This document shows positions 45,373-58,325 of a DNA stretch of 64,000 bases, piece by piece (the stretch's first letter is position 1; every line of letters starts with the position of its first letter). This DNA is from Formicarius rufipectus (lineage: Eukaryota > Chordata > Aves > Passeriformes > Formicariidae), in contig VXAU01001764.1 in assembly GCA_013399695.1 (NCBI GenBank), positions 231,585 through 295,584 of the forward strand, written 5' to 3'. The position numbers and the translations under genes were made by a program. The notes under the pieces were generated by a model. It was not told where the DNA came from and ran no database searches. It worked only from the letters and a program-made list of their open reading frames with translations.

Positions 45373-46040
45373 TCATAGAATCATGGGACCTCCTGAGCTG
45401 GGACACCTACAAGGAACATCCAGTCCAACTCCCGGCCCTGCACAGACACCCCAACAACCCCACCCTGTCCCTCAGAGCATCATCCAAACCCTCCTGGAGC
45501 TCTGGCAGCCTCGGGGCTGCTCCCACTGCCCTGGGGAGCCTGGTCAGTGCCCACCACCCTTTGGGGGAAGAACCTTTTCCTGAGATCCAACCTAATTCTG
45601 CCCTGACACAGCTCCAGCAGTTCCCTCAGATGCTGTCCCTGGTCACACAGAGGAGAAGTTGGTGCTGCCCCATGTGAGAAAGTCATGGACAGCTGTGAGG
45701 TCTCCCCTCAGTCTCTTCACCTGCTCAACAAACCAAGTGCTCTCAGCTGCTCCTTGTGTGGCCCCTCCAGACCCTTCACCACCCTCGTGTCCCTTCTTTG
45801 GGTGCTCTCCAATAGCTTTAGGTGTTTCTTGGATGGTGACTCCCCAAACTGCCCCCAGGACTCGAGGTGAGGCCACCCCAGTGCAGGGCAGAGCGGGACA
45901 ATCCCCTCCCTTGCCCAGCTGGAGATGGGGCCTGATGCCCCCCAGGACACGGTGCCCATCTGGGCTGCCAGGGCTCTGCTGGCTCAAACTCAACCTGCCA
46001 TTGACCAGGACCCACAGCACCTTGCTTTGGTTGAAGACTA
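45373..46040 (-). mobile_element. CR1 LINE fragment, longest in the window
   Basis: The + strand begins TCATAGAATCATGGGACC. It then runs through ACATCCAGTCCAACTCCC, CTCCTGGAGCTCTGGCAGCC, CTGGTCACACAGAGGAG and TCTCCAATAGCTTTAGGTG to CAGGACCCACAGCACC. This is about 670 bp of antisense CR1, reaching into the part encoding the reverse-transcriptase C-terminus. Its frames are broken. Confidence 0.93.
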
Positions 46041-49000
46041 AGAGCCATGGGTGGGGAAAATCATCTTTGCAGTGGCTGTGGGACCTAAACAGGACCTAAA
46101 CCTGACCAACCCCATGTGGTTTTGGATCTGGTCACCAGCTGCAGACCAGAGCTGGTTTTAACCCAAGGGCTCCTTTCCACCTCTTTCCAAGAGGCAAAAA
46201 TACAAGACGGTGAAATGCAAGATGATAATCAGGAAGTGAGTTCCCAGCAGTTGAGTTTTACCATCCTGGTGCTTTATCCTCCTGAGTGTTCCCACCCCAG
46301 CTGGGCAGGAGTGGCTCTGCTGCAGCTGGATCTCCAGTTGCAGCTCATCCTCTTGAATTCAGGCCCTGTCATCACTAAAAATACCTTGTGCAGGGAGGAA
46401 GCTGTGGTTGAAAGGTCTTCACCTGAGCTGCTACTGCTCCACCAGCGGAGTGAGAAACAGCTGCTTTCACAATGCCCTGATGGGAAGAGCCTGTGGGTAA
46501 TTATGAAGGAGACAATTACAAGAACCTGTTCAAAATGATCCCATGTTCCCTCAGCAACCAGGCCATGGTGGATCTCCACCTCAAGCAGGGTGAATCACCC
46601 AGCAGAAGGTCTGGTGTCTCCCCATGGGACAATAAAGGAAACCCAAAGTCTTGCTCAGATGTAGAAATGTTCATCACAGGCTTCTAAACTGGGGTGGTGA
46701 GACTCAAACAGCCCCCTCTTTAATAAGTCCATAAATGGGATGATCATTTGGTGAAGTCTTTAATTAATTGATGATAAAAGCTAATGAAGAAAGAGAGCAC
46801 CGAAACCTGGTAACTGTCTCTGGCGTGGCCAAGTCTGTGATTTCTCAGGGTTCATTTCCATTGCCCCTGGGGAGGTGAAACAGCCCAGGAATTTAATGGG
46901 AGACTTTGCAGAATTCTGCCTCTCTAATTTGGCATATGAGTTTGTGACAATCCAGGTACCCTGGCACTGATTTTACAAGCTGCTCAGGTTGGTTCATGTC
47001 CTGTGAAAAGAAAAATACTCTTGGTCCAAGAATATTATCATAAAGGGATGTAGTAAACTTCTAAAAATCACACTTAAACACTTTGCAAGGTAACTACAGC
47101 ATTACATAGGCCAAAGGGCATGACCAAATACTCAAAGTGTCTGTCTCCGGTCCAAAAGTTTTATCTTCTGAAGGATTCTCTTGCAGAGCTTCAGATGTTT
47201 CTGAGCTGCAGTTTTGTAAAGACCCGCTACAATCTCATTGTTGAGATCAAGAGGAGTGCTCTCTTTTGTCATCACTCTTACCTGATTTCCAAAACGTTGA
47301 GGTGTGATGGAAATAAACCATCCTACTTGCACACAAAGAGACTGTAGGGACGATGGTGGCGAAGCTGAGGGACCTGCAGCCCCTCTGGCTGGCTTGCAGA
47401 GGTGCTCCCCAAGTGCTTTCATGCTGGGCTGACAGTAGATGAAAGAACCCAAAGCTGCCTCCCAGAGCCAGTGTGGTGACCTGCCCAGAGGGAGGGTGGA
47501 GAAGAGCAGAGCTGTGTCTCTGTGGCCAAGTCTGGTTTTGGCACAACGAGGACCTGTTGTCTCACTCAGCCAGGCTGGGGCAGTGCCAGTGACCTTCCTC
47601 CTGAGACCACGACACCACTTCCGATGACATACTGCTGAAGCCAAAAATCAGAAATAAATAACATTATCCCCTCATTCCAAAGGGCTTTAGGGCTGTGCAA
47701 GGGGAGCCTGTCCCCTGTCCTCCTGCTCATGACTGGGAAACGGGATGAATGAGCCAGACAACCTTTAATAGCTAATTAATTTTGCACTGGAACTGCAGGC
47801 ATTAATGATGCTCCCAACACAGAAGAAGCAGGCAAACCAACAGGCCAAAAGGTGGCAGAGGAGGGAAGAGCTGCTCAAGCACAGGGCCATCACCATAAAA
47901 TGAAATAATTTCCTTTGTTGTTCCCTGAGAACAGGCAGTGGGTGCTTCCTTCAAAGCCTTCCTTAATGTGGACAAATCTGAGAACAAATGGAGAAGTCAA
48001 ATAACCAACCCAGTCAGAGGATACTCACCCAGCTTCTAAAGGCATCCAAATTTGAGACTGCTCACCTCCTCACCATCCTGCTGAGCCCACTGCTTAAATC
48101 AGTCCTGCTGCCTGAAAAATGCAAAGGGACAAGTGCAACACCACCTTTTGAAAAGCCTTTGGGGCAATCCAAGGAATCACATACCCTTAAAGCCCATCAG
48201 ATGGAGTGAAGGTTGAAGTGAGGGGCAGAATTAGCAGGTTTAATTATAAAGGGTAAATGTGGTAGGAGATAAAAAGAGGAAGGTTTGAGAAGAGAAAGCC
48301 ATTCACTGAAAGTGCCAACAGGCTTCTGGTCCAACAGACATTAGTTATTGAGTTTTCAGAGTCTCCAAAATGAGTCCCCATCAAAATGTCTTCAAGTGGA
48401 TGTGGGCTGATAAGTGGTCAAGAGAAAGGAAATGAAAGAGGGCTCAGTGGGTGTTTTGGGAGTAGAAAGGCAGGAGGAACTGAGGACTGGGAGGGTGGCA
48501 CAGAAATCTGTGCCTCTGCCACATGACAGAGCTTTGCCAGGGGAAGAGGTCAGGGGAAATTCAGCTTTGAGAAGGCCAGGGATGAGCTGCTGCCTGTGCA
48601 GCACACAGCAGAGGCTGGCAGAGGTGCCATGACCATGTGAGAAGGAATTCACAGCAGGCAGATTGAGGGATGTGTCAGCTTGGTCCTCAGGGTGATGAGA
48701 AAGGCAGGTGCTCAGGGGTGGGAGGGAAGCTGCACCAGGTCTAGGCTATAAAACTGCGTGGTAGGTCCACTGAAGTCAAAAGGGATGATCAAAGGTGGTG
48801 ACCACCCTCCCTCTGAACTGAAACTCATATCCCGCAGGTCCAGGAGCCAGAGCTGGGAAAAGAGATGGCACAAGAGAGAGAGAGGGCAGATTGGATTCTG
48901 TATGATATCCATGAATCAGTTCCTTGCACTGGTCTCCCTCTCTGCTTCCCTGGCTGGCTCCAGCAGGTCCTGCTTTACTGCCCCAGCCAGTTTCAGATGG

Positions 49001-50419
49001 TTTTGACTCAAGAGGGAGGAAAATGTTCCTTTTGCCAGGCTTTTCCTCCTGCCAGTGCTCAGAGCAATTCCCATGCTGTGGAGCACTTCTGGGGAAAGAT
49101 CCAGCTTCAGGAGGAGTTTTCAAGCCTGCTGTGGGTGCAGAGTGCTCTCACTATTTGGGAACTGATTATAAAAGTGACTAGAACTGGAATATAAAACTGA
49201 TCTAAGTGAAGTGATGACAAAAGCATAGGGCACTGGCCCCAGCGTGATAATGACACAGAGTAATTATGTCACCTTCTGCTGCCACTTCCCTCCCTCATCT
49301 GCCCTGCAAAGGTACCATTAACTTCACAGGAGCCACATCTTCTGCTTCCTTCCATCCTGGGCCAGCTAGAGCCAGGCTGCTCTGAAGGATCTCTGGCTGG
49401 GGTGGTTTTTAAGGGCTGGTGTTTGGTGCTGGGGCGCTCAGAACTGGAGCTGCTGCTGACAGGCACTGCTGCTACTTCCTTCTGAAATGCAGCCTGTGCT
49501 GAGGTGGCTCTAAGGAAGCTGAGCTCTTCTGAAAGTCTGGCTCCAAAACAAGCAGCTCCTGGTAGGTTTTTCCAAGCAAGTTCTGCACAAGAGCTGCTCA
49601 GTGGGAGAGGGAAGGGGTTTGGTTTGGTTTTTTATCAATGGAAAATGCGCTTTTGTCCTCAAATTGAACATTTCCTTCAGAACACAGTGGCGTTTGCCAG
49701 AACATCTCAGGTTTCCACTGGGAAAGTTGAATCATGATGAATTGACTGGCATCCTCCACTGCCCAAGTCAAAGCACTTGGCTGGGTCAAACAAAACCATA
49801 TTTGACTTCACAATGACACTGAACTCTATGATGGGAGGCACCTGCTTGGACCTGCAGCTTGGAAAATCCCACCACCAGGTTTCCTCACTGGAACTCCAGA
49901 GCATCTGAGAAGTGATAAAGACATTCATCCTGGAGATCTGGATGTCCATGTGGAAAAGAGATATGCAAGGAAAGCAAATACTGTATTTCGAGTTTTGCTG
50001 CTGTTCTGAAAAACATTGGGAGTATTTCAGTCAATCTTGATGAGGCTGGTTGGCCTTTCACCAGGTCCTTTCTGATTCCTGGCTGGTGGTCTTTGTAGGT
50101 GGAGAGGGACAAACTGTAGGAAACAGGAGAAAAATACATTCCAAATGTTCTCCCAAGTTGAACAGCAGGATCATTTGTTCTCAGTTGAAGGCAGTGTTTT
50201 GTCTGACCTGATTTCAAGCAATTCAATCTATTTAACTGTGTCAGTTTGCATGAAGAATGATGGATGCTGAGGGTCTTTGTGAAACAGCCTTTCAGTATTT
50301 TCAGGGTTTTGCAGTCTTTGCCTCCAAAAATAATCAGAAAACCTGATGAGCTCCTCATTTCAAGCACTGAAAAGTGCAGAGGTGCTCCTGCTGCCATGAA
50401 CCTCTGCACAGCACAGAGA
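46041..50419 (+). other. LGR6 intron 1 segment
   Basis: Mostly unique. Two AT-rich patches with TTAATTAATTGATG (about 46760) and TAGCTAATTAATTTTGC (about 47770) look like candidate conserved elements. A - strand open stretch near 47130-47330 is discussed under findings. Confidence 0.5.
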
Positions 50420-50855
50420 GGATGGGACCTGGGACAGCAGGTCCAGAGGAGGCCACTGAGTTGGTTAGAGACATAGAGCACCTCTTCTATGAGTAAAGGC
50501 TGAGAGAACTGGCTTCTTCGACCTGGAGAAGAAAAAGTTCCAGTCACCTAATTGTGGCCTTCTAAAGGGAGCCTAAAAGGAAGACAGAGAGAGACAAGGG
50601 CCTGGAGTGACAGCACAAGGGGAATGCTTTAGGTTATTAGGAAAATATTCTTTACTGTGAAGATGCTGAGGCCCTGGCACAGGTTGGGCAGAGAAGCTGT
50701 GGCTGCCCCATCCCTGGAAGTGTCCAAGGCCAGGATGGATGGAACTTGAAGCAATCTGGGCTGGTGAAAGGTTTCCCTGCCCATGGCAGAGGGTTGTAAC
50801 TAGATGAGCTTTAAGGTCCCCTCTAACCCAAAGCAGTGAGAGCTCCTGTGACTGT
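50420..50855 (+). mobile_element. CR1 LINE fragment
   Basis: Sense orientation: GGTCCAGAGGAGGCCACTGA, GAGAACTGGCTTCTTC, GATGCTGAGGCCCTGGCACA, CCCTGGAAGTGTCCAAGGCC and CTTTAAGGTCCCCTCTAACCC, ending at the CR1 3' terminus. Confidence 0.92.
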
Positions 50856-53399
50856 AAAACTGTGCTGGGGTGCTGGTGGATGGAGGGGCTCACCACACAA
50901 ACACCCACCAAAGGCAGCGTGATGCAGCCCTGCCAACTGCCAGGAGCAGTGTGAGGACCACTCAGAGGACCCTGCAAGGACCATGACCTTGGATTTGTTT
51001 TAAGGATATTTAATATTTGCTTTAAGGAGCAGCTCAAGGTAACAGATGGGCACAGCTGGCTCAGAGGGGGAAATCTGCAGAGCACCTGTGGTGCCTGCTG
51101 AGGAGACTGAGGTTTCTCCCCTGGTTAGACACCATCCACCACTCACCACAGCAGGCTGGGTTCAAACAGCACTTTGGTGGCTGCAGTGGTGGCTTCAGAG
51201 TGCCCCCAAATGGTCAGCAGCTCGGAGGGTCACAGAGGCTGTGGCAGCTCTAAGGCAGAGTGCAGAAGACTTTGCCTCTCTCTGTGCCTCAGTGTGATGG
51301 GGCAGTGGAAGGTCTCTGATCCCAAAGCCGAGTCCAAAATGCAGAGGAGAAACAACACAATCACTGATTTCCCCCTGAAACATTTTGCACAACTGAACAA
51401 CAATATCCAACTGGAATTGGATGGGAGTGTTGGACCAGCATGGGATGGTGCTGCTTGTCTCTGTCATCTCCTTCCACCCTGGAGAGCCACAGGGACCTGG
51501 AGCGAGTCAGACCATGGCTCTAAAGATGGTTAATGCAGGATCAGACTGCCAGCAACCATTCCAACCCTGATCAGGTGTCTGCCCATACCCCAAGGTGTGT
51601 GGCCACATCCTGAGTGGGAAGGCAGTCAAACCCCAAAGTATTCCCTGGATTACCCCCACAAATGCCTCAGGCTCTGTGTCCAAGGCCAGCTCCTCTCAAA
51701 CAGAGCAGAGGAGTCATCTGGGGCTGAGCCCACAGCCAGAGCCTTGCTGTGCCTCCACAAAGCCATCCAGCTCCTCTCTCTGCTGCCCCTGGCACACAGC
51801 AAGGCTCTCCAGGGCTGAGCCCTGGCACCTTCCTGTGCAGAGCTCCACAGCAGCTGCTCTCCTCCCCTGCACTTGGTGGGCAGCAGAACAGGTCTGGTGG
51901 TCAGACACCAGCCAGATGAGATGCCATCCAGGGCTCTCAGACAGCCTCATGTCTGCTCCTCACTGGCTCATCCTCAGTCTCTCATGATATGGACAACTCT
52001 GGACTCTGTTGTCTCATCAAAGTCGACCTTCACTTTGAGGAAATGCTTCTGTTTCACTGGGACTTCTCCCTCCTACTTTCAGTCATCTTGTCTAGCAAGA
52101 CTGGGATGTGGAGTGTGGCCATAACTTGGCCTGAGAGACAGAGGACGGCAGGTGGAAGGACTCAAACTCTGAAGCACTTCAGCTCCATCAGTTCACAGGT
52201 TCTTCCACCTGTGAATCCAGAATCAGGTGGGACCATCAGAAGTGTTGGTTATAATATAGACATCTGCTCCAAAAGCCTGGATCTTGGTGGCACAGAGTAT
52301 TTTCTTCTGATGCAGATCAGTGCCTGGCAGTGCAGTGGGGCAACACAGAGAGAACCACAAGATGCTCACCACGATGAACCCTCAGGGGCTGTTTTCCACT
52401 TTGCTGCCAGAAGACAAGGCAGTTTGGCCTCAGGGAAGACAGTTTTAGGGCCCATGGACAGAACCTGGAGAGTGCTGTAGGCAGCAATCCCCTTCCAGGT
52501 CAGCAGCACCCCCTCTTTGATATCCACCATGCTTAGGGGTCCCCAATCCTCCCCAGCATGACCCTGACCAGCATCCAACCTGAAGGACACCTGCACCAGC
52601 AGACTGGAAGCCTCTGCAAACCCTGCATCAGAGCAGCCTCTTGGAGATCTCCTCCCCACCCAGCTCTCCTTGGCCCTCTCCCTGCTTTATTCTTCTGTGT
52701 TTTAATGCAGGGGATGTTACTCAAACCCACTGATTGTTCTCCCCTTTGTGCTGGGGCAGACAGGCAGGCTCCCCACACAATGGGCAAGGCTTCACCTGGG
52801 ACTGGGAAAGAGAGGGGGAAGATTTACTGCCAAGAGGTAATTGGTTGGAGGAATTGGGACTTTCTTTGCTTCCGGAACTGCCTCCATTGTCAGCAGAGCC
52901 AGGGAGGGTCCCCTCAGCACGGGGTGTTCACAACAGGCAAGGTTTGCCTTCTGAGTGCCAGCTCAGTTCCCAGGTGGGAGCCAGAACCTGACTCCTTGGG
53001 CTGGGATGGTTTCCTGCCTCTGGGTGCAGCTTACCCCACCTGCTCTGACGCTTTTTTTGCCAGATTTCTCAACCCTGTCTGGTTGGTGACCCCCCCCCTC
53101 TGCCTTATTCAGAGCACAAAATGTCCCAGCCCTATTCCATTTACCCCATCAGTCAGGATTCAGCGACTCCCTGATGCCTTTGATGGCACATGAGGACACA
53201 ACAGGCAGTGGGGGTTGCAAGGCAGAGTCAGCGCAAGAGGGGAGGTCCTGTGGGCTGCCTGGGGGCTGAGGAGGGATCTGTTTTCAGATAAGAAAAATAA
53301 AAACAACCCACTTTCACAAGTTGCAACTGCCCACATGGTGTTTTTGCAATCCCTTCCCCTGGTGGTGTGGGAGCAGCAGGCACAGACCGGGAAATGTGG
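50856..53399 (+). other. LGR6 intron 1 segment
   Basis: No exon, transposon or array recognised. Confidence 0.55.
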
Positions 53400-54140
53400 C
53401 AACGGCAACGCTGACGCTGGGAAAGGCCACTTTGTTGGGAGCCACCACGTTGCTGGGCTGGTTTAGAGTTAAACCGGCAGGAGAAATGAATCCAACTCGG
53501 AATGGGATTGCAAGTCAGAAGAACAATTTAATAAAACATCACAAAATACACTGAGACAGAAGGGAAATCTGTTTGACCCACACAAACAGATGTACAGCCC
53601 AGCACAGCGGGGCACGAGCAGGATGGAGCTCACCAACCCCTGTGCTGAGCACCACGTGGGTGTCCTGAGTTCAGAGTAAGAAGAAAGGAAGAAACCTGCT
53701 GGTGACAATGATGGTGGCAGTCTGGGGGAAGTCCCAGTCCTGTTGAGGCTTTGCTCCTCCGCTGGATCTGACCAGAGATCCCAGTCCCAAAACCCCAACT
53801 TATCTCTGCTTGGGCTCAGATGGGAACGCCCAGTCCCTCCCCCAGGGTGGAGAGTTTCACAGTGGGTGATTTACTCTGTGAGGTCAATCCTGGCATATTT
53901 TTGGAATCCCTGCTGGCCCCTGAGCAGACATGACCCCTCAGGTGGGTGTGGAGGCAGGAAAACTTCCTTATCTCACAGAAGCTCCCAAACACCCCCCTGT
54001 GCCCTGAGGGGTGGGGTGTGCCCTGGGCAGCTGCTGCCAATGGGCCATGGGGAGCAGTTCGTGAGAACAATGCCACAGAGGGTTTAGAATCCACACCCAC
54101 CCAGTGCCAAACTGATCCTGGACACCATAACCAGGACAGT
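53400..54140 (-). mobile_element. Candidate endogenous-retrovirus LTR
   Basis: Read on the - strand, the low-coordinate end reads TTTTATTAAATTGTTCTTCT, then CATTTCTCCTGCCGGTTTAA and CCAGCCCAGCAACGTGGTGG. This resembles the R/U5 end of avian ERV LTRs, with an ATTAAA signal followed by a primer-side CTCCTGCCGG block. The high-coordinate limit is uncertain. No gag, pol or env reading frame is present. Confidence 0.45.
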
Positions 54141-55774
54141 TTCTTATGTTCTTGACTGCTCCAGCGGGTGCTGTGCCTTTGCTAAATGGTTGGTTTAACT
54201 CAGTATGGGTCCACTGGTCGCAGCTGCACAGCTTTGTCACAGCCTCTCCTGGTGGCTCTGGTTTGCTGAGCTTTCCAGCCTCCCGAGGTTATGGCCTTGG
54301 ACATGATTGGGTCGTTGCATAAATGAGCTGATGAGAAAACTACCAAGATGCTTCAAAGATGGCATGTGTTGAGGGTCCTTTAGCACCACCTGCACAGACA
54401 TTGCCATCAGGTCACCAAGTGGAGACAGCCAGGTAGCCTGCCTGGGCAGCAGCTCTGTGCTCCATGGACATTGGGTCTCCACCCCAGCCCAGAGACTGGG
54501 TGGGAGCATCAGCCAGGGGTATCTGCTGGGGACAATCATAACCTCAACCTTAGTCCGAGCACCCCAAAATCTCTGGTGCTTGAGTGGTGGGGGAAGACCA
54601 ATAGATAGAGTCCATTCCCAGGATCATGCCACCCCTTACAGATATTTGGTGGTATCCCATCTCTGCATGTGACATCAGTCTTGTGGTTTTCCACCCCAGA
54701 ACCAGCAAGAAAACCAGTGCCTCTCAGTTTTTATAACGCAGGAACTTAAATAACACTACAAGAGCTACTTTAAGTTTTATTTAATCTTCTGAATTAAGGG
54801 TGTTTTTCCCCTTTTCCTGATTACCTCCTCCATAGGTGAGGTCAGCAGCCACTCACTGCCAGTGCTGCAAACCCCATGGCAGACACCCATGCCAGGACAG
54901 CCCCACTACAAGAACATGTTGTCTGTCCTTCTGCCATGGTGCCTGTGGCCTCAAGTGGCTTTTTCATTCTCAGTCCTCATGCCAGCATGGGATGAGGAAA
55001 ACAGGGGAGAGGGCTGGGGCAGGAGAGGAGCCCAAGTCTTCCTGGTTCCAGTATTTCTGCCAACCCACCCAGATATTTGGATGCAGGATGTTGAAGAGAC
55101 TGGTCACCTCTGATCAATGCCAGTGTCATGTGTCCAGCACTACTCAGCTCCCAAGCAATAGAAGAGGGCACTTCTTTCCCAGCTGAGCTAGTTAGTAGTT
55201 GGTCATGCCACAAAGTGGAATAGTTTAAACTACTTCTGGGACAGGTTGAATACAAGAAAAACCAAACTTTTGTTCCATAAAAGCACCTACCAAGCCCAGG
55301 TCTCAATATAAATCACATGCAGTGCCAGCCCGTCCCAAACCAGTCCTGCTCTAGAGTGAATTATTGCTTTCCATTCCTGCTTGAGTGCATTAAATGCCTC
55401 CAGCCCTGTCGTGGTGTGATTGTTCCTCCTCTGACCTGTTTTGGCACAGACAACACCCCCAGTACGAGTGGGCTGGAAGTCAAAGCCGGCCACTTCCTCT
55501 CTGCTCAGCAGGTCTTGGGTTATGAGAGGACCTTCTGCTCTCAAGGCAGGCGTTCTGCAGATGTTGTGCTGCTTCTCTTTGCAGTTTCCAGTCTCTTGGA
55601 AGTTTCTTTGCAAGCCCCAGGCTGCACAGGTTGGCCTCTGTCTCAACAGCTGTTTCTCAACAACTAAAGCAGTGCCACAAATCAGATTGAAAAAGCAAAG
55701 TGCAAACCTTCAGGGAGATCCTGCTGCCCCACCATTGCAATGGGCAGGTCCCCTCGGGGCAGAGCAGGGGGAAT
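54141..55774 (+). other. LGR6 intron 1 segment
   Basis: Nothing recognised; the AT-rich stretch 54,720-54,830 is unique. Confidence 0.55.
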
Positions 55775-56192
55775 TGTAGGCTGAGACAGCTGTGGGTGTT
55801 CAGCCTGGAGATGAAAAGCCTCCAGGGAGACCTTAGAGCCCCTTTCAGTACCCAAAGTGGGCTTACAAGAAGGCTGGAGAGGGGCTTTTCATGAGGGCAT
55901 GAACTGAGAGCACAAGTGGGAACGACCTTAAGATGAAGGAGGGAAAGGTTTATGTTATTAGGGAGAAATTCCCTGTGAGGGTGATGAGGCCCTGGCACAG
56001 GGTGCCCAGAGAAGCTGTGGCTGCCCCTTCCCTGGAAGTGTCCAAGTCTGGGTTGGATGGGGCTTGGAGCACCCTGGGCTGGTGGAAGGTGTCCCTGCCC
56101 ATGGCAGGGGATGGAATGAGATCATCTTCAAGGTCCCTCCCAACCCAAGTCATTCCATCATTCCATGGTTCTATCACTCTGTCATTCTGAGT
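55775..56192 (+). mobile_element. CR1 LINE fragment with intact 3' terminus
   Basis: Sense CR1: GTTCAGCCTGGAGATGAAAA, GATGAGGCCCTGGCACAGGG, CCTGGAAGTGTCCAAGTCTG, GTCCCTGCCCATGGCAGGGG, then CATTCCATCATTCCATGGTT as the terminal short-repeat tail. Confidence 0.95.
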
Positions 56193-57960
56193 CTGGAATC
56201 TGCCCTGGTGGGGGGAGCTGAGCCTGGACAGACAGACCCCACCTGAACCCTCAGGGCACAGCAGTGCCCACAGTTGGACCCCAGGTGAGAATCTGTGGAT
56301 AACACAAAGCTCAAACTCTTTTTCCCTGGCTGTTGTTGAGTGACTGAAGCCAACAGTCCTGGCTGCCGCCAGCACCCCATCCCAGGAGCCAGCAGGATGC
56401 ACCTTGCTGAGGGGCTGGAGCCCACAGAATGTGACTCTTGGGCCGAAAAGAAGAGCAACAGCTGGTTCTGCTTGAAAATCAGGGTCGCCAGGAAAGGCAG
56501 AGTGCTGACACCACAGCAGGGCTGGGCTTCCCAGCTGACCCCAGCCCTGGTTTTCCCAAGGGCAAGCCCAAGCTTGGGTTCAGGGGCTGGGTCTGAAAGA
56601 AGCTCTTGTAAGAGCAGGGCAGTGATGATGAGGAGAAACTTGGCTTCATGGTGCACCTCAAGCCAGGTTGGGAGCATTCACAGAAGGCCACCTACCCGTG
56701 TCTGTCAGCCAACATTGCCACACAGCTGGCACCAGAGCTGGCTAGAGCAGTGTCAGAGATGCCAGATCTGAGCCTTCCACCCGTTCCAGGCATGGGAACA
56801 CAGCCTTGGCTGCTCCCGGGGTTCACCACACTGAAGTGTCTTGGTTGGTTGGTCGTCGTGGCTGGGAGTGTTTCAAAAGTGCCATTTGAACAGAAGCTTC
56901 TGCACAGCTTTTCCAAACCAAACATGGGAAGGGCCAGTGCTTGAGTGTTTTGGGGGGATGTTTCCCAAGAGCAGTGCCCCCTCATCCCTCCTGCCAGCCC
57001 CCAGCTGAACCTGTGCCAGCCTGCGAGCAGCACTTTGGGCACCAGGGGCCAGGTCCTCCACACCTTGATGCAGGTTCTTCAATATGTATTCATGCAGAAT
57101 CCATGCTTAGAGAATCATGGAATCACAGAATCTTTTAGGTTGGGAAAGTCCTGTGGAGGCATTGGCACCCCAGAGAGAAAGGAGAGTGGGACTCATTCCA
57201 GGAACAGCCTCACATACACCTGGGTCCCAGAGCACGGGACTGAGTGGGTGTCTCATCTTCCCTGTCATGCACCAGCCCCTGGGAGGGCTGAACCAGAAAA
57301 CAAACAGTTAAAAACCACACTGAAGGGAAGGCCTGGTGGAACCTTCCAACATTGGGATCTGCATTTGGCAAAGGCCACACAATTCACACCCAAGGCTCTG
57401 CCAGTTGTCCCTGTTCAATCAAAACCTCCATGTACCACAGAAGGGGATAAAGTCCCCACGGTGCACACGTTGTGGAGGACAGTTTGGATTCAACCTGCCT
57501 CCAGCAAAGACAAACCCATCCGGGGACTGTTTTTGCTCAAGGACCTGGGTGCTTTTGATGGGTGATGCAGAGGGATGGGGAAACAGGATGTGCACCTCCA
57601 GGAGATTTGGGTTTTGGGTGAGAACAGTCTGTAATGTTGAATTGTCTGATGCTGGTGCTGAGTGACACTGCCACTCTAAGTCTTGTCTACCATGGGCAAT
57701 GAGTATGGGCAGCTCCACATTTGTATTCAGGAGCTCCTGATGCATCTTGAACCCCCTGACAGCACAGCAGCCCTCCTGCCCTGGGAAACATCTAGGATGG
57801 ACAGAACCCAGCCATGGACTAAATGAACTCAACAGGCATCTTGGAGGGACAGCCACTGACTACAGAAATGATGCCTGTGCTTGTGTGTATTTACATATGG
57901 ATATATTGTATATAGGTGGAAGGTGTAGGGTCTGGGCATGACGGAGATAATAAAGAATTA
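56193..57960 (+). other. LGR6 intron 1 segment
   Basis: Contains a short antisense CR1 terminus at about 57112-57160 (GAATCATGGAATCACAGAAT and TTTTAGGTTGGGAAAG). Otherwise no feature is supported. Confidence 0.55.
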
Positions 57961-57964
57961 GAGA

Positions 57965-58325
57965 TGGAGAATTTCCTGGCTGTGGCCAGGACAGAGTTAA
58001 TTTTTTGCAGTAGGTGGGAGGGGACATGACTAAGGAGGTTATTCTATAACCCCTCACCTCCTCGCTGGGAATGGGGGAAAGGGAGAAGGGATTCCTGTGG
58101 GTCGAGGAAACGTGGTGGGGGAGCTGTCCAGAGTTTACTCGTTGTCACAGGCTTCCCATGTGAATCCTTTCTTTTCTTACACCTTTCACTATGAATAATG
58201 TTGCTGTTCTTTTATCTCTTTGCTGTTTCCAGTAAATTGCTCTTCTCTCAGCCCTTGACCTCTGCCTTTTGTGCCTCCAACTGGAGGCTGGGGAGAAGCA
58301 GCACATGGTTTTAGCAGGAGTGTAA
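57965..58325 (+). mobile_element. Candidate ERVL-type solo LTR
   Basis: GGCTGTGGCCAGGACAGAGT followed by TAATTTTTTGCAGTAG near the start resembles the avian ERVL LTR opening (TTGGCTGGGAYAGAGTTAAT, from memory). CTTCCCATGTGAATCC, TAAATTGCTCTTCTCTCAGC, CCTCTGCCTTTTGTGCCTCC and GGGAGAAGCAGCACATGG fit its U5 side. No retroviral reading frame flanks it; it is old and decayed. Confidence 0.55.

Noticed and set aside
45276..46099. Pro/Ser-rich + frames over a CR1 fragment
   Set aside because: They are antisense readings of the LINE.
49885..50547. 220-residue - strand open frame
   Set aside because: Its first part is the antisense of a CR1 fragment and the remainder has no recognisable domain.
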